The notes under the pieces were generated by a model. That model ran no database searches and was not told the origin of the DNA. It saw only the letters and a program-made list of their open reading frames with translations. From assembly GCF_031583595.1 (NCBI RefSeq), contig NZ_CP134145.1, positions 4,526,001 through 4,590,000 on the forward strand: DNA of 64,000 nucleotides, given 5' to 3'. Source of the DNA: Thalassotalea psychrophila (GTDB taxonomy: Bacteria > Pseudomonadota > Gammaproteobacteria > Enterobacterales > Alteromonadaceae). Each line of letters opens with the position of its first letter. Position 1 is the first letter of the stretch. A program made the translations under genes and the position numbers. Below are positions 46,097 to 54,568 of this stretch, one piece after another.

Positions 46097-47365
46097 TTAG
46101 CCTTTTACACCAAACTGATTTTGTTCAGCGCCTTCTACTTCCATTTGAGCAGCCATTAATCGACCACGCTCAGCAGGGAAAGCTTGAACTAATGCCATTG
46201 CCATATCTCGAAGACCGCGAGAACTTGGGTTTGAGAAACCAGTACCTGACGTTCCCGTACATTTCAATGCATTTACCGCAACTTTAAAGCCATATTCAGA
46301 CACTTGGCCTTTACATAAACGCCAGCGTTTAACGACTTCTGCTTTAGGTAAAATTTCTTGTTCACTACTTTCTAGCTCTAATTGACGACGTAACCACAGC
46401 ATTGCCGTTTCTACATCACACATCATTTCACCAATTAATTGTTGATGCATTGGCGAGCTGGCGATTGATTTTCCTGAATCGCCAAATTTCGCTTTAGTTA
46501 ATGTGTCTAATGTAGTGTTATAAATTGACCAAGCTTGGCCAAGATAAACAGCAATACCTGCAAGTTGGTTACCTACAAAGCTGCCGCGACTCATTTGCAT
46601 ACAACGCACAAATGCACTCGGTACGGCTAACGCATCTTCTTCGCTAACAAAAACGTCTTCTAAAATAAGACCATGAGTGGCAGTACCACGCATGCCAAGG
46701 GCATCCCATTTTTGGCGTTGCGAAACACCTTTAGCATCACGGCCGACAAAGAAGGTTGCTAAACCACTTGCATCTTCATAGCCGTCAAGACTTGCTGTAA
46801 CTAAATATTGATCAGCAACCCCTGTTGCACAACCAAATGATTTAACACCATTAATTAAGTAACCGCCTTCAACCTTAGTCGCTTTAGTGCTAATAGTAAT
46901 CGCCGCTTTTTCAGACTTAACCGCTTCTGAAGCAAAGTTTGCTAACCATTTAGCATCTTTACCCATAGTATTAAGAATTTTTTCAGCGAATGCTTTTACT
47001 TGTGGCGCTTCTTCGTCAGTAAACAAACCATGTTCAATTGCTTCTAACGCTAACAAACCTCGAGATGCCGATGAACAGTGAAAGAAATACGTTAATGCTG
47101 TTGATGGGCATACACTACCAATAGCAAATGTCGCTGCAGCTAAATCACGTAGACCACCACCTAATCCACCGTATTCCTTTGGAATAATTAGGCCTAAAAG
47201 ACCAGCATCTGACAACGTTTTTATGTGGTTTACTTCAAACTCACCAGATTGATCAACCCCTGCTGATGCTGCTTTTATTGTTTCTAATACTGAGTCTACT
47301 TTACTGGCACGATCACGCTCTTCACTATTCATGCCTTCAACAAAGTGTTCACCGGTATATTTCAT
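46097..47365 (-). CDS. Acyl-CoA dehydrogenase-like flavoprotein
   Basis: 422 residues. GLLGLIIPKEYGGLGGGLRD near the N-terminus, GVKSFGCATGVADQYLV in the middle beta domain, WDALGMRGTATHG, and a helical C-terminal domain (KCTGTSGTGF). The usual catalytic Glu region is not clear, so it could be a true dehydrogenase or a flavin monooxygenase of the DszC/HpaB-like group, which share this fold. In this operon of oxidative genes a monooxygenase or desaturase role fits equally well. GGAAA precedes ATG. Confidence 0.85.
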   Translation of the reverse strand: MKYTGEHFVEGMNSEERDRASKVDSVLETIKAASAGVDQSGEFEVNHIKTLSDAGLLGLIIPKEYGGLGGGLRDLAAATFAIGSVCPSTALTYFFHCSSASRGLLALEAIEHGLFTDEEAPQVKAFAEKILNTMGKDAKWLANFASEAVKSEKAAITISTKATKVEGGYLINGVKSFGCATGVADQYLVTASLDGYEDASGLATFFVGRDAKGVSQRQKWDALGMRGTATHGLILEDVFVSEEDALAVPSAFVRCMQMSRGSFVGNQLAGIAVYLGQAWSIYNTTLDTLTKAKFGDSGKSIASSPMHQQLIGEMMCDVETAMLWLRRQLELESSEQEILPKAEVVKRWRLCKGQVSEYGFKVAVNALKCTGTSGTGFSNPSSRGLRDMAMALVQAFPAERGRLMAAQMEVEGAEQNQFGVKG

Positions 47366-47421
47366 TGTTATTTCCTTTACATTATTCTGTTCATGTTTGA
47401 CTCAGTTATCACTAAGACTTG

Positions 47422-48156
47422 TTAGCTTTCGCCTTTAAGCATGCTACGTAATTGACTTACCGCGTCTTCACCAATTAAGCCCTGGATTCGATTCCATACT
47501 GGGTCGATTTCAGGATCGAAAATAGCAGCACGATTGGCCTTATCTCTGGCAACTAATTCTTCTTCACTAATCGGTGACGTTACGCCATTGGTATGTAAGT
47601 CATACCAATGATTTAAGTAGCCATCTAAATGCGGTGTTAATTGTGCAAACCCGGCTTCATCAGCGCGATGCACTAGCATCCAAGGTGACATTATGGCGCG
47701 TTGTCTCGGGGATATATGTGCCTTAGTGATACCTTCAATAGCTTCAGCTGCATCAAACTTTTCAGTTAACGGATGAAAAACTTCATTCATATAACCAATA
47801 TGTTGCGCAAGATCTACACGAGGAGTCATATCTAAATGGAATGCGAAATGCTCGCCTGCTTTTACCGAATCAAGGGTAAAATGAGGGATAGCACTGGTTT
47901 TTGGCGTAAAGCCGTACAACATATGCGAATCGAGCATCATTGCTGGCACTACGATTGAACAAGTGATTAATCGGTCAAGGCCACCGCCTTCAAATACTCG
48001 AACGCTACCAACTTCACCTTGTGCCATTGGTGCATGACTAATTAGCGTCATGAATGGACCACCATTTTCATCATGAACTTCGGTCATGCCGAAATGATTT
48101 ACGATATTTTGTACTGTATCTTCAGATAGTTGTGCTGGTAATGATAATTGTGACAT
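47422..48156 (-). CDS. RCCR-like protein 3 (divergent, short)
   Basis: 244 residues. Matching blocks: AIPHFTLDS (89-97), HLDMTPRVDL (107-116), and ELVARDKANRAAIF (200-213), where Asp205 takes the place of the plant RCCR catalytic Asp. The region corresponding to plant SAFSPTA appears as a shorter SPRQRAI. It is clearly more distant than the two left-edge paralogues. It is the second gene of the eight-gene operon, 22 bases after the nitrilase. Its presence here is what links the operon to the RCCR/MFS operon at the left edge. Confidence 0.62.
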   Translation of the reverse strand: MSQLSLPAQLSEDTVQNIVNHFGMTEVHDENGGPFMTLISHAPMAQGEVGSVRVFEGGGLDRLITCSIVVPAMMLDSHMLYGFTPKTSAIPHFTLDSVKAGEHFAFHLDMTPRVDLAQHIGYMNEVFHPLTEKFDAAEAIEGITKAHISPRQRAIMSPWMLVHRADEAGFAQLTPHLDGYLNHWYDLHTNGVTSPISEEELVARDKANRAAIFDPEIDPVWNRIQGLIGEDAVSQLRSMLKGES

Positions 48157-48178
48157 TACGATTTCCCTTTAATTCTTA

Positions 48179-49843
48179 TTATTGAGTCAGCATTGCAGAC
48201 ATTAGCTGCCATGGACGATTGTTTATTAGGTGTGTACGATGCGACACGACTTTATTTGCTGCTGCTTGCGGATGAATTTCAGCAATCAACACTTTATTTT
48301 CACTACTAAAAACTTCACATTGGCTTAAAAGGCCATCAAATTCACGTTCAACCCACGGGGTCATTATGGTGAAGTCCTTTTGTAAACTACAAATTAAACT
48401 GTCTTGTGACTTATGACTTGCGGCAACAATATTTACACGGTTTTCTGAGGCTCGTTCAATTAAACCGGTAATTGTCTGCCAACGCTCCTGACAATTTAGT
48501 GGTGCCAAAACAATTTCTGCACCTTGCATAGCAATTAAACGGTAGCTTTCAGGATAAATGGCATCATCTTCAACGGTAACAGCCATTACGCCATAAGCAC
48601 TTTGAAAAGTACTAAACTCTGCGCTTAACACTGACCAATTAAAGCGCTCACTAAAGTGAACTTGTCCTTGACGATGCGCAATGCCATTTTCACTTATAAT
48701 CACGCCTTGATGTTGGTATTGCTCATTATCAAGCTTAGCGACAATACTAGTACCAATATACAAACCTGGTACACAAGCAGTAGTTAACTGAGCGACTACT
48801 TGTTCACTTTGCTTGGCCATAATTGCAGGTGTATCAGCATCGATACCACAGAGTTCAGGTAAAGTAATGATTTTCACCTGTTCTTTAGATAATTGGCTTA
48901 TTTGTGCAATCGCGTCGGCTAGATCAATAGTTGAAATTGTTGCAGCTTTAACATCTATAGCGCCAGCAAACTCAGGCAATGGTTGCGATTCTGGGTTTTC
49001 ACCAAATGATTGATACAGTTCTGGGCGACGAGACTTGTAAATGTCTGTGCCATCCGGGCGAGATTTAGAGCCTGCTTGATCTGGGTCGATATCAGCCCAA
49101 ATAACTTCTTCGCCTTTACCAGCTATTGCTAGCACAGTACCGTCGGGAGCAACAATTTGAGAGTCGCCTGCGCCATGTAAAAATTCTGCAGGGATATTAA
49201 TTGCAGCAGAGATTGGCTCTAATACCGCTTCAGGAATTAGCGGTCCGACTTTATTTGCTGCAACAATAAATACTTTGTTTTCTGCGGCTCGCACCGGAAT
49301 ATGCAAGGTGCCTTCATCAATAGCGAATGAATTTAAGCTATTACATAATATTTGTGCACCTCGTAATGATAAGCAGCGCGGTGTTTCATTGATAACACCA
49401 TCCATGCAAGAGTACATTGCTAGCTTACCAATTTTAGTGTCAACGATAGGTCCTGGCTGTTGGGCGATTTCAAGAAAGTCATTTTCATGACCAATCAGTA
49501 CTTGTTTATCATTTTCACCAATCAACTCACCTTCTGGTGAAAATAGTAGACTAGTACCAGTGGCAATATCGTTACCACGTTTAACTGTTGAGTTGATCAC
49601 AATATAAGCATTCGCTGCTTTGGCGGCTGCAGCAATTTGCTGAGCAAAGTCACCATCAATATCAATAGAAACATCATAGCAATGAGCTTTATCGTCATAC
49701 CAAGAATTGTGATTGGCGAATTCAGGTAACACGATTAAATCTGGCGAGCATTTAGCCGCCTCTTTAATCATGCGAATACTAGTCAACAGGTTGGCTTGCA
49801 CATCGTTAGTAACTTGATACTGTGCAGCAGCGACTCTAATCAT
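48179..49843 (-). CDS. Tandem nitrilase/amidase with a degenerate second domain
   Basis: 554 residues, about twice a normal nitrilase-superfamily protein. Domain 1 (1-280) has the full triad: Glu41 (VLPEF), Lys113 (NDKQVL), Cys146 (YSCMDG). Domain 2 (about 298-554) keeps Glu330 (TLPELCG), but the Lys position is Gln394 (GQVHF) and the Cys position Glu425 (VTVEDD), so it cannot be a normal amidase and is probably structural or ligand-binding. First gene of the eight-gene operon, with AAGAGGA before ATG and a set-B palindrome upstream. Likely opens an amide, imide or nitrile and releases ammonia. Confidence 0.88.
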   Translation of the reverse strand: MIRVAAAQYQVTNDVQANLLTSIRMIKEAAKCSPDLIVLPEFANHNSWYDDKAHCYDVSIDIDGDFAQQIAAAAKAANAYIVINSTVKRGNDIATGTSLLFSPEGELIGENDKQVLIGHENDFLEIAQQPGPIVDTKIGKLAMYSCMDGVINETPRCLSLRGAQILCNSLNSFAIDEGTLHIPVRAAENKVFIVAANKVGPLIPEAVLEPISAAINIPAEFLHGAGDSQIVAPDGTVLAIAGKGEEVIWADIDPDQAGSKSRPDGTDIYKSRRPELYQSFGENPESQPLPEFAGAIDVKAATISTIDLADAIAQISQLSKEQVKIITLPELCGIDADTPAIMAKQSEQVVAQLTTACVPGLYIGTSIVAKLDNEQYQHQGVIISENGIAHRQGQVHFSERFNWSVLSAEFSTFQSAYGVMAVTVEDDAIYPESYRLIAMQGAEIVLAPLNCQERWQTITGLIERASENRVNIVAASHKSQDSLICSLQKDFTIMTPWVEREFDGLLSQCEVFSSENKVLIAEIHPQAAANKVVSHRTHLINNRPWQLMSAMLTQ

Positions 49844-49991
49844 GGAAATCCTCTTCTTTAAAAACAGTGCCTTTTTTATTCTTTTGGCTACCTGTAATAA
49901 CTAATTATTTAACTAGATAAAAATAATCTATTGACTTAAAGTAATAACATTATAACTTTTAGTCAATGTTTACTATTGACTAAAATGACAA

Positions 49992-50011
49992 ATGTACTAT
50001 CAATATAACAT
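49992..50011. promoter_or_regulatory. Set-B palindrome, site 4
   Basis: ATGTACTA-TCAA-TATAACAT, between the divergent nitrilase and membrane-protein genes. A TTGACT box repeated twice just to the left (around 49931 and 49975) may be a -35 element. Confidence 0.6.
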
Positions 50012-50088
50012 TTTGTGATCCAACATAGATGTATAGCGTAGTTAATAACTACCAAACGAGTAATAATAACAATAACAAAGGTTTTGCC

Positions 50089-50772
50089 ATGTATCAGTAC
50101 TCTATTGAATTAGCATTATTTGATTTTATTCCAGTCATGCTATCGGCTTTAGGCCTATATTTTGTCGTGAAAATAATTAATGCTAACAACGATGAATACC
50201 AAACATTAACGAAAGTAGCGGCATTAATGATTGTTTTTGGCGGTGTATCAAAAGCTACTTGGAAACTATTGATTGCCAGCGCAGACCTAAACTTTATGTG
50301 GTTAAACAATAACTTGTTTATTTTTATGGCACCAGGTTTTGCCTTTTTAACATTTTGTTTATATGCCGCAAGAAAGCGTTACAACCAACAATCAATTAAA
50401 GCAACAGCTTGGCGCTGCCCAGCTACTATTGTCGCTATTTTTGCAATCATCTCTCTAACTTTAGCAATAACGTATCCAGATAAAAAATTATGGTTTTTCG
50501 CACTTTTAGGCTTACTTACGTTAAGTAATTTGGTGTTTATTTGGCATGCTATTCGACACAGTTGGCAGGTAAAGGTGCGCAGTTCTGCACTGCTTTATTT
50601 ATTAAACATTATTGGTATATTTACCCTATCAGGAATTGCCAGAATGAACGACCAACGCGAAGCAATTCAATGGGTTGCTGAATTTACTAATACCGCCACA
50701 CAGGGTGCGTTTGCACTCGCAGGATATCTGTTGTGGAAAAAAACGCGAAGCAGTATTACAGCTGCTAAGTAA
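50089..50772 (+). CDS. Seven-helix membrane protein of unknown function
   Basis: 227 residues from ATG 50089, which has AAAGG at a good distance; an upstream in-frame ATG at 50029 adds an Asn-rich non-membrane tail and overlaps promoter sequence. About seven evenly spaced hydrophobic segments; no conserved motif recognised (GGVSKATWKL and ARMNDQREAIQW are the most distinctive). It is first in a plus-strand set with an MFS transporter and a GST, and diverges from the eight-gene operon. Confidence 0.6.
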   Translation: MYQYSIELALFDFIPVMLSALGLYFVVKIINANNDEYQTLTKVAALMIVFGGVSKATWKLLIASADLNFMWLNNNLFIFMAPGFAFLTFCLYAARKRYNQQSIKATAWRCPATIVAIFAIISLTLAITYPDKKLWFFALLGLLTLSNLVFIWHAIRHSWQVKVRSSALLYLLNIIGIFTLSGIARMNDQREAIQWVAEFTNTATQGAFALAGYLLWKKTRSSITAAK

Positions 50773-50791
50773 TCATCTATAAGGTTTTATT

Positions 50792-52132
50792 ATGTCTCAA
50801 ACAGCAAAAAAATATCTTGGCATTTATATAAATGCAGGAGTAAACAGTTGGAATATGAGTAGTTTTTATCTTACTTGTATTGCCACCATTTTACTTGCTA
50901 CTTTTATTAACGCCTTCCAGCCTTATTTATTTACTGAAATAATGCATATTCCCAAAAGTGAACATGGCTCAATTACAGGGCAATTAAACTTTTGGGGTGA
51001 AATGGCAATTATCGCCACAGTAGGTGTTTGGGGTGCAGTTTCTGACAAAATTGGTCGTAGAACAGTACTCTGTTTAGGTTTTTTAATTGTTGCTTTAGCA
51101 ATTTATTTATACCCAAGAGCCACTAGTATTGAAGATCTTTATCTTTACCGAGTAATTTACGGTGTTGGTATTGCTGCCGCCACTTGTATGATTGTTACTT
51201 TAGTTGCTGATTACGCAAAAGATGAAAGTCGTGGCAAGGCTGCTGGTTTGCAAGGAGTGTGTAATGGTGTTGGTGCTGTTATTGCCTTATTCGTTATATT
51301 GCGTTTACCACAAGTGTTTCAAAATGGCGGGGCGAGCAGCGTTGAAGCTGGCTTAACCACATACAATATTGCGGCCATCATTTCAGTGCTAGTTGCCATT
51401 GCAGCTTGGTTTGGCTTAAAGGCTCATGTAAAGCATAAAGATCACGGCAATGAAAACATTGGCAAGAAAATAGTTAATGGTATTAGAGCGGCAAAAGATC
51501 CTGGTATAGCATTAGCCTATGGCGCTTCGTTTGTATCGCGAGCAAACCTAACCATTGTTGGTGCATTTATGACGCTTTGGCTATCAAATTATGGTACATC
51601 TGAAGTAGGGATGACCAGTGCTGAGGCTTTAAAAAGAGCTGGTGTTATAGTTGCTATTGCCCAAGGTTGTGCACTATTAGCCGCGCCATTTTTCGGCATA
51701 TTAACCGATAAAATAAATCGTGTATCGGCATTGTTAATCGCATTATTTATTTCATTTATCGGCTACTGCAGCACTTATTTTATTACTGACCCTTTTGGCG
51801 GTGCGATGATAATTGTTGTGGTAATTATTGGCATAAGTGAAATTGGTGGAATAATTACCTCAGGTGTACTTATTGCTCAACAAACTCCTACAGAAAACCG
51901 CGGTGCCGTTATTGGAATTTTCAATTTAAGTGGTGCTATCGGTATTTTGGTTTCAAGTATTGTTGGTGGTTATCTATTTGACCATTGGCATAACTCAGGT
52001 CCATTTGTTTTCGTTGGCTTATGTGCACTTATTGTATTTGTTTGGGGCTTGGTTGTTGCCAAAAAAGTCGTGCCATTAAATTTCAAAAAAGTAACCCCAA
52101 CCAAACAATCAGTATTTGCTGACGCTAATTAG
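50792..52132 (+). CDS. MFS transporter (paralogue of 1000-2325)
   Basis: 446 residues and 12 likely helices. AVSDKIGRRTVL in loop 2-3, ADYAKDESRGKAAGLQG after TM4, and ENRGAVIGIFNLSGAIG in TM11 match the left-edge MFS (ADRIGRRYIY, SRGKANGLQG, KRRGAVIGFFGVAG). Both members of this pair sit beside RCCR-like genes, so they probably carry related compounds. It starts 19 bases after the seven-helix protein. Confidence 0.87.
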   Translation: MSQTAKKYLGIYINAGVNSWNMSSFYLTCIATILLATFINAFQPYLFTEIMHIPKSEHGSITGQLNFWGEMAIIATVGVWGAVSDKIGRRTVLCLGFLIVALAIYLYPRATSIEDLYLYRVIYGVGIAAATCMIVTLVADYAKDESRGKAAGLQGVCNGVGAVIALFVILRLPQVFQNGGASSVEAGLTTYNIAAIISVLVAIAAWFGLKAHVKHKDHGNENIGKKIVNGIRAAKDPGIALAYGASFVSRANLTIVGAFMTLWLSNYGTSEVGMTSAEALKRAGVIVAIAQGCALLAAPFFGILTDKINRVSALLIALFISFIGYCSTYFITDPFGGAMIIVVVIIGISEIGGIITSGVLIAQQTPTENRGAVIGIFNLSGAIGILVSSIVGGYLFDHWHNSGPFVFVGLCALIVFVWGLVVAKKVVPLNFKKVTPTKQSVFADAN

Positions 52133-52135
52133 TAG

Positions 52136-52819
52136 ATGATTGATCTCTATTACTTTCCAACGCCAAATGCTAAAAAAATTAGTATTGCGTTGGAAGAACT
52201 CAATTTAGATTACCGCATTATTAAAATCGATATACTTGCACGGGAACAATTTAGTTCTCAGTTTTTAGAAATTAGCCCTAACAATAAAATTCCTGCAATT
52301 GTCGATCACATGGTAAAGCCAGAGATATCACTTTTTGAAAGCGGAGCAATTTTACTATACCTTGCCGAGAAAACAGGGAAGCTTTGCCCATTAGAACCGC
52401 AGCAAAAATGGCAAGTTCAACAATGGTTATTTTGGCAAATAGCAGGGTTTGGTCCAATGGCTGGGCAATCAAATCACTTTAATCATTACGCCCGCGAACA
52501 AGTGCCATATGCTCAGCAGCGTTATCGACAAGAACTCACACGGTTATATACCGTGCTTGATAAACAACTTGCAGGTAACGCTTATATTTGCGAAGAATAC
52601 AGCATTGCCGATATTGCTTGTTACCCTTGGGTTGAACAAGCGGATAGAGGTGGTATAGATATTAATCAATTTAGCAACGTAAAAAGCTGGTTTGAACGCA
52701 TATCGACAAGGCCTGCGGTGATCAAAGGAATGGCCGTAAGTAATGAGTTAACACCAGACCAAACGCTAGATAATAAAGCGTTTGATAGCTTATTTAAGAA
52801 TGAGCCGGTGAATAGCTAA
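52136..52819 (+). CDS. Glutathione S-transferase
   Basis: 227 residues. N-terminal thioredoxin-like domain (YYFPTPNAKKISIALEEL, then NNKIPAIVDH and LFESGAILLYLAEKTG) and an alpha-helical C-terminal domain with YSIADIACYPW. It resembles the Nu-type YfcG/YghU group. It starts 3 bases after the MFS stop with no clear ribosome site of its own, suggesting coupling. A glutathione-dependent isomerisation or ether cleavage is conceivable; maleylacetoacetate-type isomerisation is also catalysed by GST-fold enzymes. Confidence 0.9.
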   Translation: MIDLYYFPTPNAKKISIALEELNLDYRIIKIDILAREQFSSQFLEISPNNKIPAIVDHMVKPEISLFESGAILLYLAEKTGKLCPLEPQQKWQVQQWLFWQIAGFGPMAGQSNHFNHYAREQVPYAQQRYRQELTRLYTVLDKQLAGNAYICEEYSIADIACYPWVEQADRGGIDINQFSNVKSWFERISTRPAVIKGMAVSNELTPDQTLDNKAFDSLFKNEPVNS

Positions 52820-52827
52820 TCACCGGC
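52804..52827. terminator. Hairpin at the convergent end of the GST and SDR genes
   Basis: GCCGGTGA and TCACCGGC with an 8-base loop overlapping the GST stop codon. There is no T-tract, so termination is uncertain. Confidence 0.45.
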
Positions 52828-52861
52828 CTGCTGAGCAAGCAACTTAAATATTGAGCGTTTT

Positions 52862-53668
52862 TTAAGCTCCTTCAATATCAGTAAATAAATCGCGTTTTTT
52901 AAAGCCTGCAGTTAAAAATCGTACAAACGCTTTTCCGCCAGTTAACCAAGCAACTTTAGCACCTGATTTGTTCGCGGCTAATACGCCCTCAACTAACCAT
53001 GGCGTTACCGTTTCAACCTTATCACCTAAGATATTGAAGATCTTCTTAGCTTTAGCCCAAGCTTCACTCGAGGTATCGTAATCACCAATGAGAAGTTCAG
53101 TAACAACAATGCCCGGACTAAGTGTATTAACTTGAACTGCACTACCCTTAACTTCCTTTTGCAGTGACTTGTTTAAATAGGTTACTGCTCGCTTAGTTGC
53201 ACCATAGGCCGCCATGCCAGGCTGTGTTGCATCATTAGACCCAAAGCCTTCCATATTCCACAGTTGGCCATTACCTTGGGCAAACATCCCTTTAAGCGCG
53301 ACATGGCTTGCTAGAACTACACCAGCTAGATTGGTATTAATAATTGCCGATAATGCGGCACTGTCTTGTTCAGCAAGTGGCATACGTTGAATGCTCATAC
53401 CGGCATTATTGATCCAAATATCTATGGTGGTAAACGCATCAACACCATGTTGCCATAATGCTGATAATTGCTCGACATTAGTAACATCGCAAGCGATGCC
53501 GGTAACGTTTTCTGCGCCATATTTTTGCCCAAGATCAGCAACAACATTTGCTACTTGTTCTGCTTGGCGAGCAGAAATCACCACTTTACAACCACGCTCT
53601 AGAAAGTTTTCTGCCAAGCCTCGGCCAATACCTCGAGTACTACCGGTAATTACCACTGATTTCATCAT
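52862..53668 (-). CDS. NYC1/NOL-like short-chain dehydrogenase, paralogue 3
   Basis: 268 residues. VVITGSTRGIGRGLAENFL, IDIWINNAG, GFGSNDATQPGMAAYGATKR, NKSLQKE and NTLSPGIVVTELL follow, block by block, the plant chlorophyll b reductase NOL as I remember it (VVITGST-GIG, IDIWINNAG, GSDG-TP-FAAYGATKR, KSLQAEL, NLSPGMVTTDLL). It has the SDR catalytic Tyr and Lys in YGATK. Plant NYC1/NOL reduces the C7-formyl of chlorophyll b to hydroxymethyl. Here it would be a soluble reductase for a related carbonyl. It is divergent from the calycin-like gene across a set-B palindrome. Confidence 0.8.
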   Translation of the reverse strand: MMKSVVITGSTRGIGRGLAENFLERGCKVVISARQAEQVANVVADLGQKYGAENVTGIACDVTNVEQLSALWQHGVDAFTTIDIWINNAGMSIQRMPLAEQDSAALSAIINTNLAGVVLASHVALKGMFAQGNGQLWNMEGFGSNDATQPGMAAYGATKRAVTYLNKSLQKEVKGSAVQVNTLSPGIVVTELLIGDYDTSSEAWAKAKKIFNILGDKVETVTPWLVEGVLAANKSGAKVAWLTGGKAFVRFLTAGFKKRDLFTDIEGA

Positions 53669-53710
53669 TTCACCCTATTAAATCTTGTCTGCAAAAGCAT
53701 TTAAGTGTTA

Positions 53711-53730
53711 TTGTTATATCTTTAGTACAA
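53711..53730. promoter_or_regulatory. Set-B palindrome, site 5
   Basis: TTGTTATA-TCTT-TAGTACAA, between the divergent SDR and calycin-like genes. Confidence 0.65.
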
Positions 53731-53761
53731 ATACAATAACATTTATCGAGTTAGGATCAAG

Positions 53762-54358
53762 ATGTCGAGACAAAAATTTCTTCCCGGAACAGTTGGCCAT
53801 ACCTTAATGCAAATGCGTGGTATTTGGCACGACTCAATTGAATGCTTCGAATTAGATGGCACACCACTTGACGATGACACCACTGCGGGTAGCGGCACAC
53901 CTGGATCTTCACCATTTGATAACTTAGTTTATGTAGATTTTGACGGTAAATTCTTAAAGCTCACTAACGTGCATTTTCGTGGCCGTGAAGCAACAGCCAA
54001 GACGTTCACCGGCGAACTAAAAGATGGCGTTTTAGTGTTTGACCCACTTGGCGATGGTGCTTATGAAAATATAGGTATGAGCGGTGGTCCGGGTATTTTA
54101 ACCTTTAATGCTCGTAAGCTTAGTAAAGCGACTGATGTTTATATGGAACCAGATTTCATTATTTTAACTGGCACAGGACAACGGGTAAGACACACAGTAC
54201 TTTACCGTGACGGAATAGCTACTCGTACATTAACAGCACATGGGATACGTTTATCGCCAAGCTGCGATAAACGCCACGAATTAGACCCTAGGGGCATTGA
54301 TGGTCCAGTGCATGAAAAGCCGTTTAAAGCCTCAATTTGGCAACATTTAGTTGAATAA
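53762..54358 (+). CDS. Conserved protein, possibly calycin/lipocalin-like beta-barrel
   Basis: 198 residues, no signal peptide or membrane segment. It is rich in alternating beta-strand patterns (FDNLVYVDFDGKFLKLTNVHFRG split by GREATAKTFTGEL; later VRHTVLYRDGIATRTLTAHG), with a fixed MRGIWHDSIE start and a late HELDPRG. This looks like a small ligand-binding barrel such as DUF3598 or the CpcS/CpcT bilin lyases, but the assignment is only a structural impression. AGGA precedes ATG. The set-B palindrome lies 32 bases upstream, so it probably handles or carries the same substrate. Confidence 0.5.
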   Translation: MSRQKFLPGTVGHTLMQMRGIWHDSIECFELDGTPLDDDTTAGSGTPGSSPFDNLVYVDFDGKFLKLTNVHFRGREATAKTFTGELKDGVLVFDPLGDGAYENIGMSGGPGILTFNARKLSKATDVYMEPDFIILTGTGQRVRHTVLYRDGIATRTLTAHGIRLSPSCDKRHELDPRGIDGPVHEKPFKASIWQHLVE

Positions 54359-54399
54359 GTTTTTGTTAAACTTATAACTAAAGATCTAGAAAAAATATA

Positions 54400-54490
54400 C
54401 CGTCATCCCCGAGGAGCTCAAGCGACATCGGGGACCTCCTGAAGTGTATTGTGGATAGAAAAATCGTCTTCCTGAACTTGTTTCAGGATC
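54400..54490. repeat. REP-like palindromic element
   Basis: It begins CCGTCATCCCCGAG, pairs CCCCGA with TCGGGG at 54407-54433, and ends with the palindrome CCTGAACTTGTTTCAGG at 54471-54487. This is a familiar type of dispersed intergenic repeat in gammaproteobacteria. It marks the border between set B and the small-membrane-protein region. Confidence 0.75.
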
Positions 54491-54568
54491 TGTTTTGGTA
54501 TTGCAGTGACCGGCTGAAAAGTGCCAATCTCAGACGGTCAGTTTAGTTGATAGGCTTCAACTTTAACT

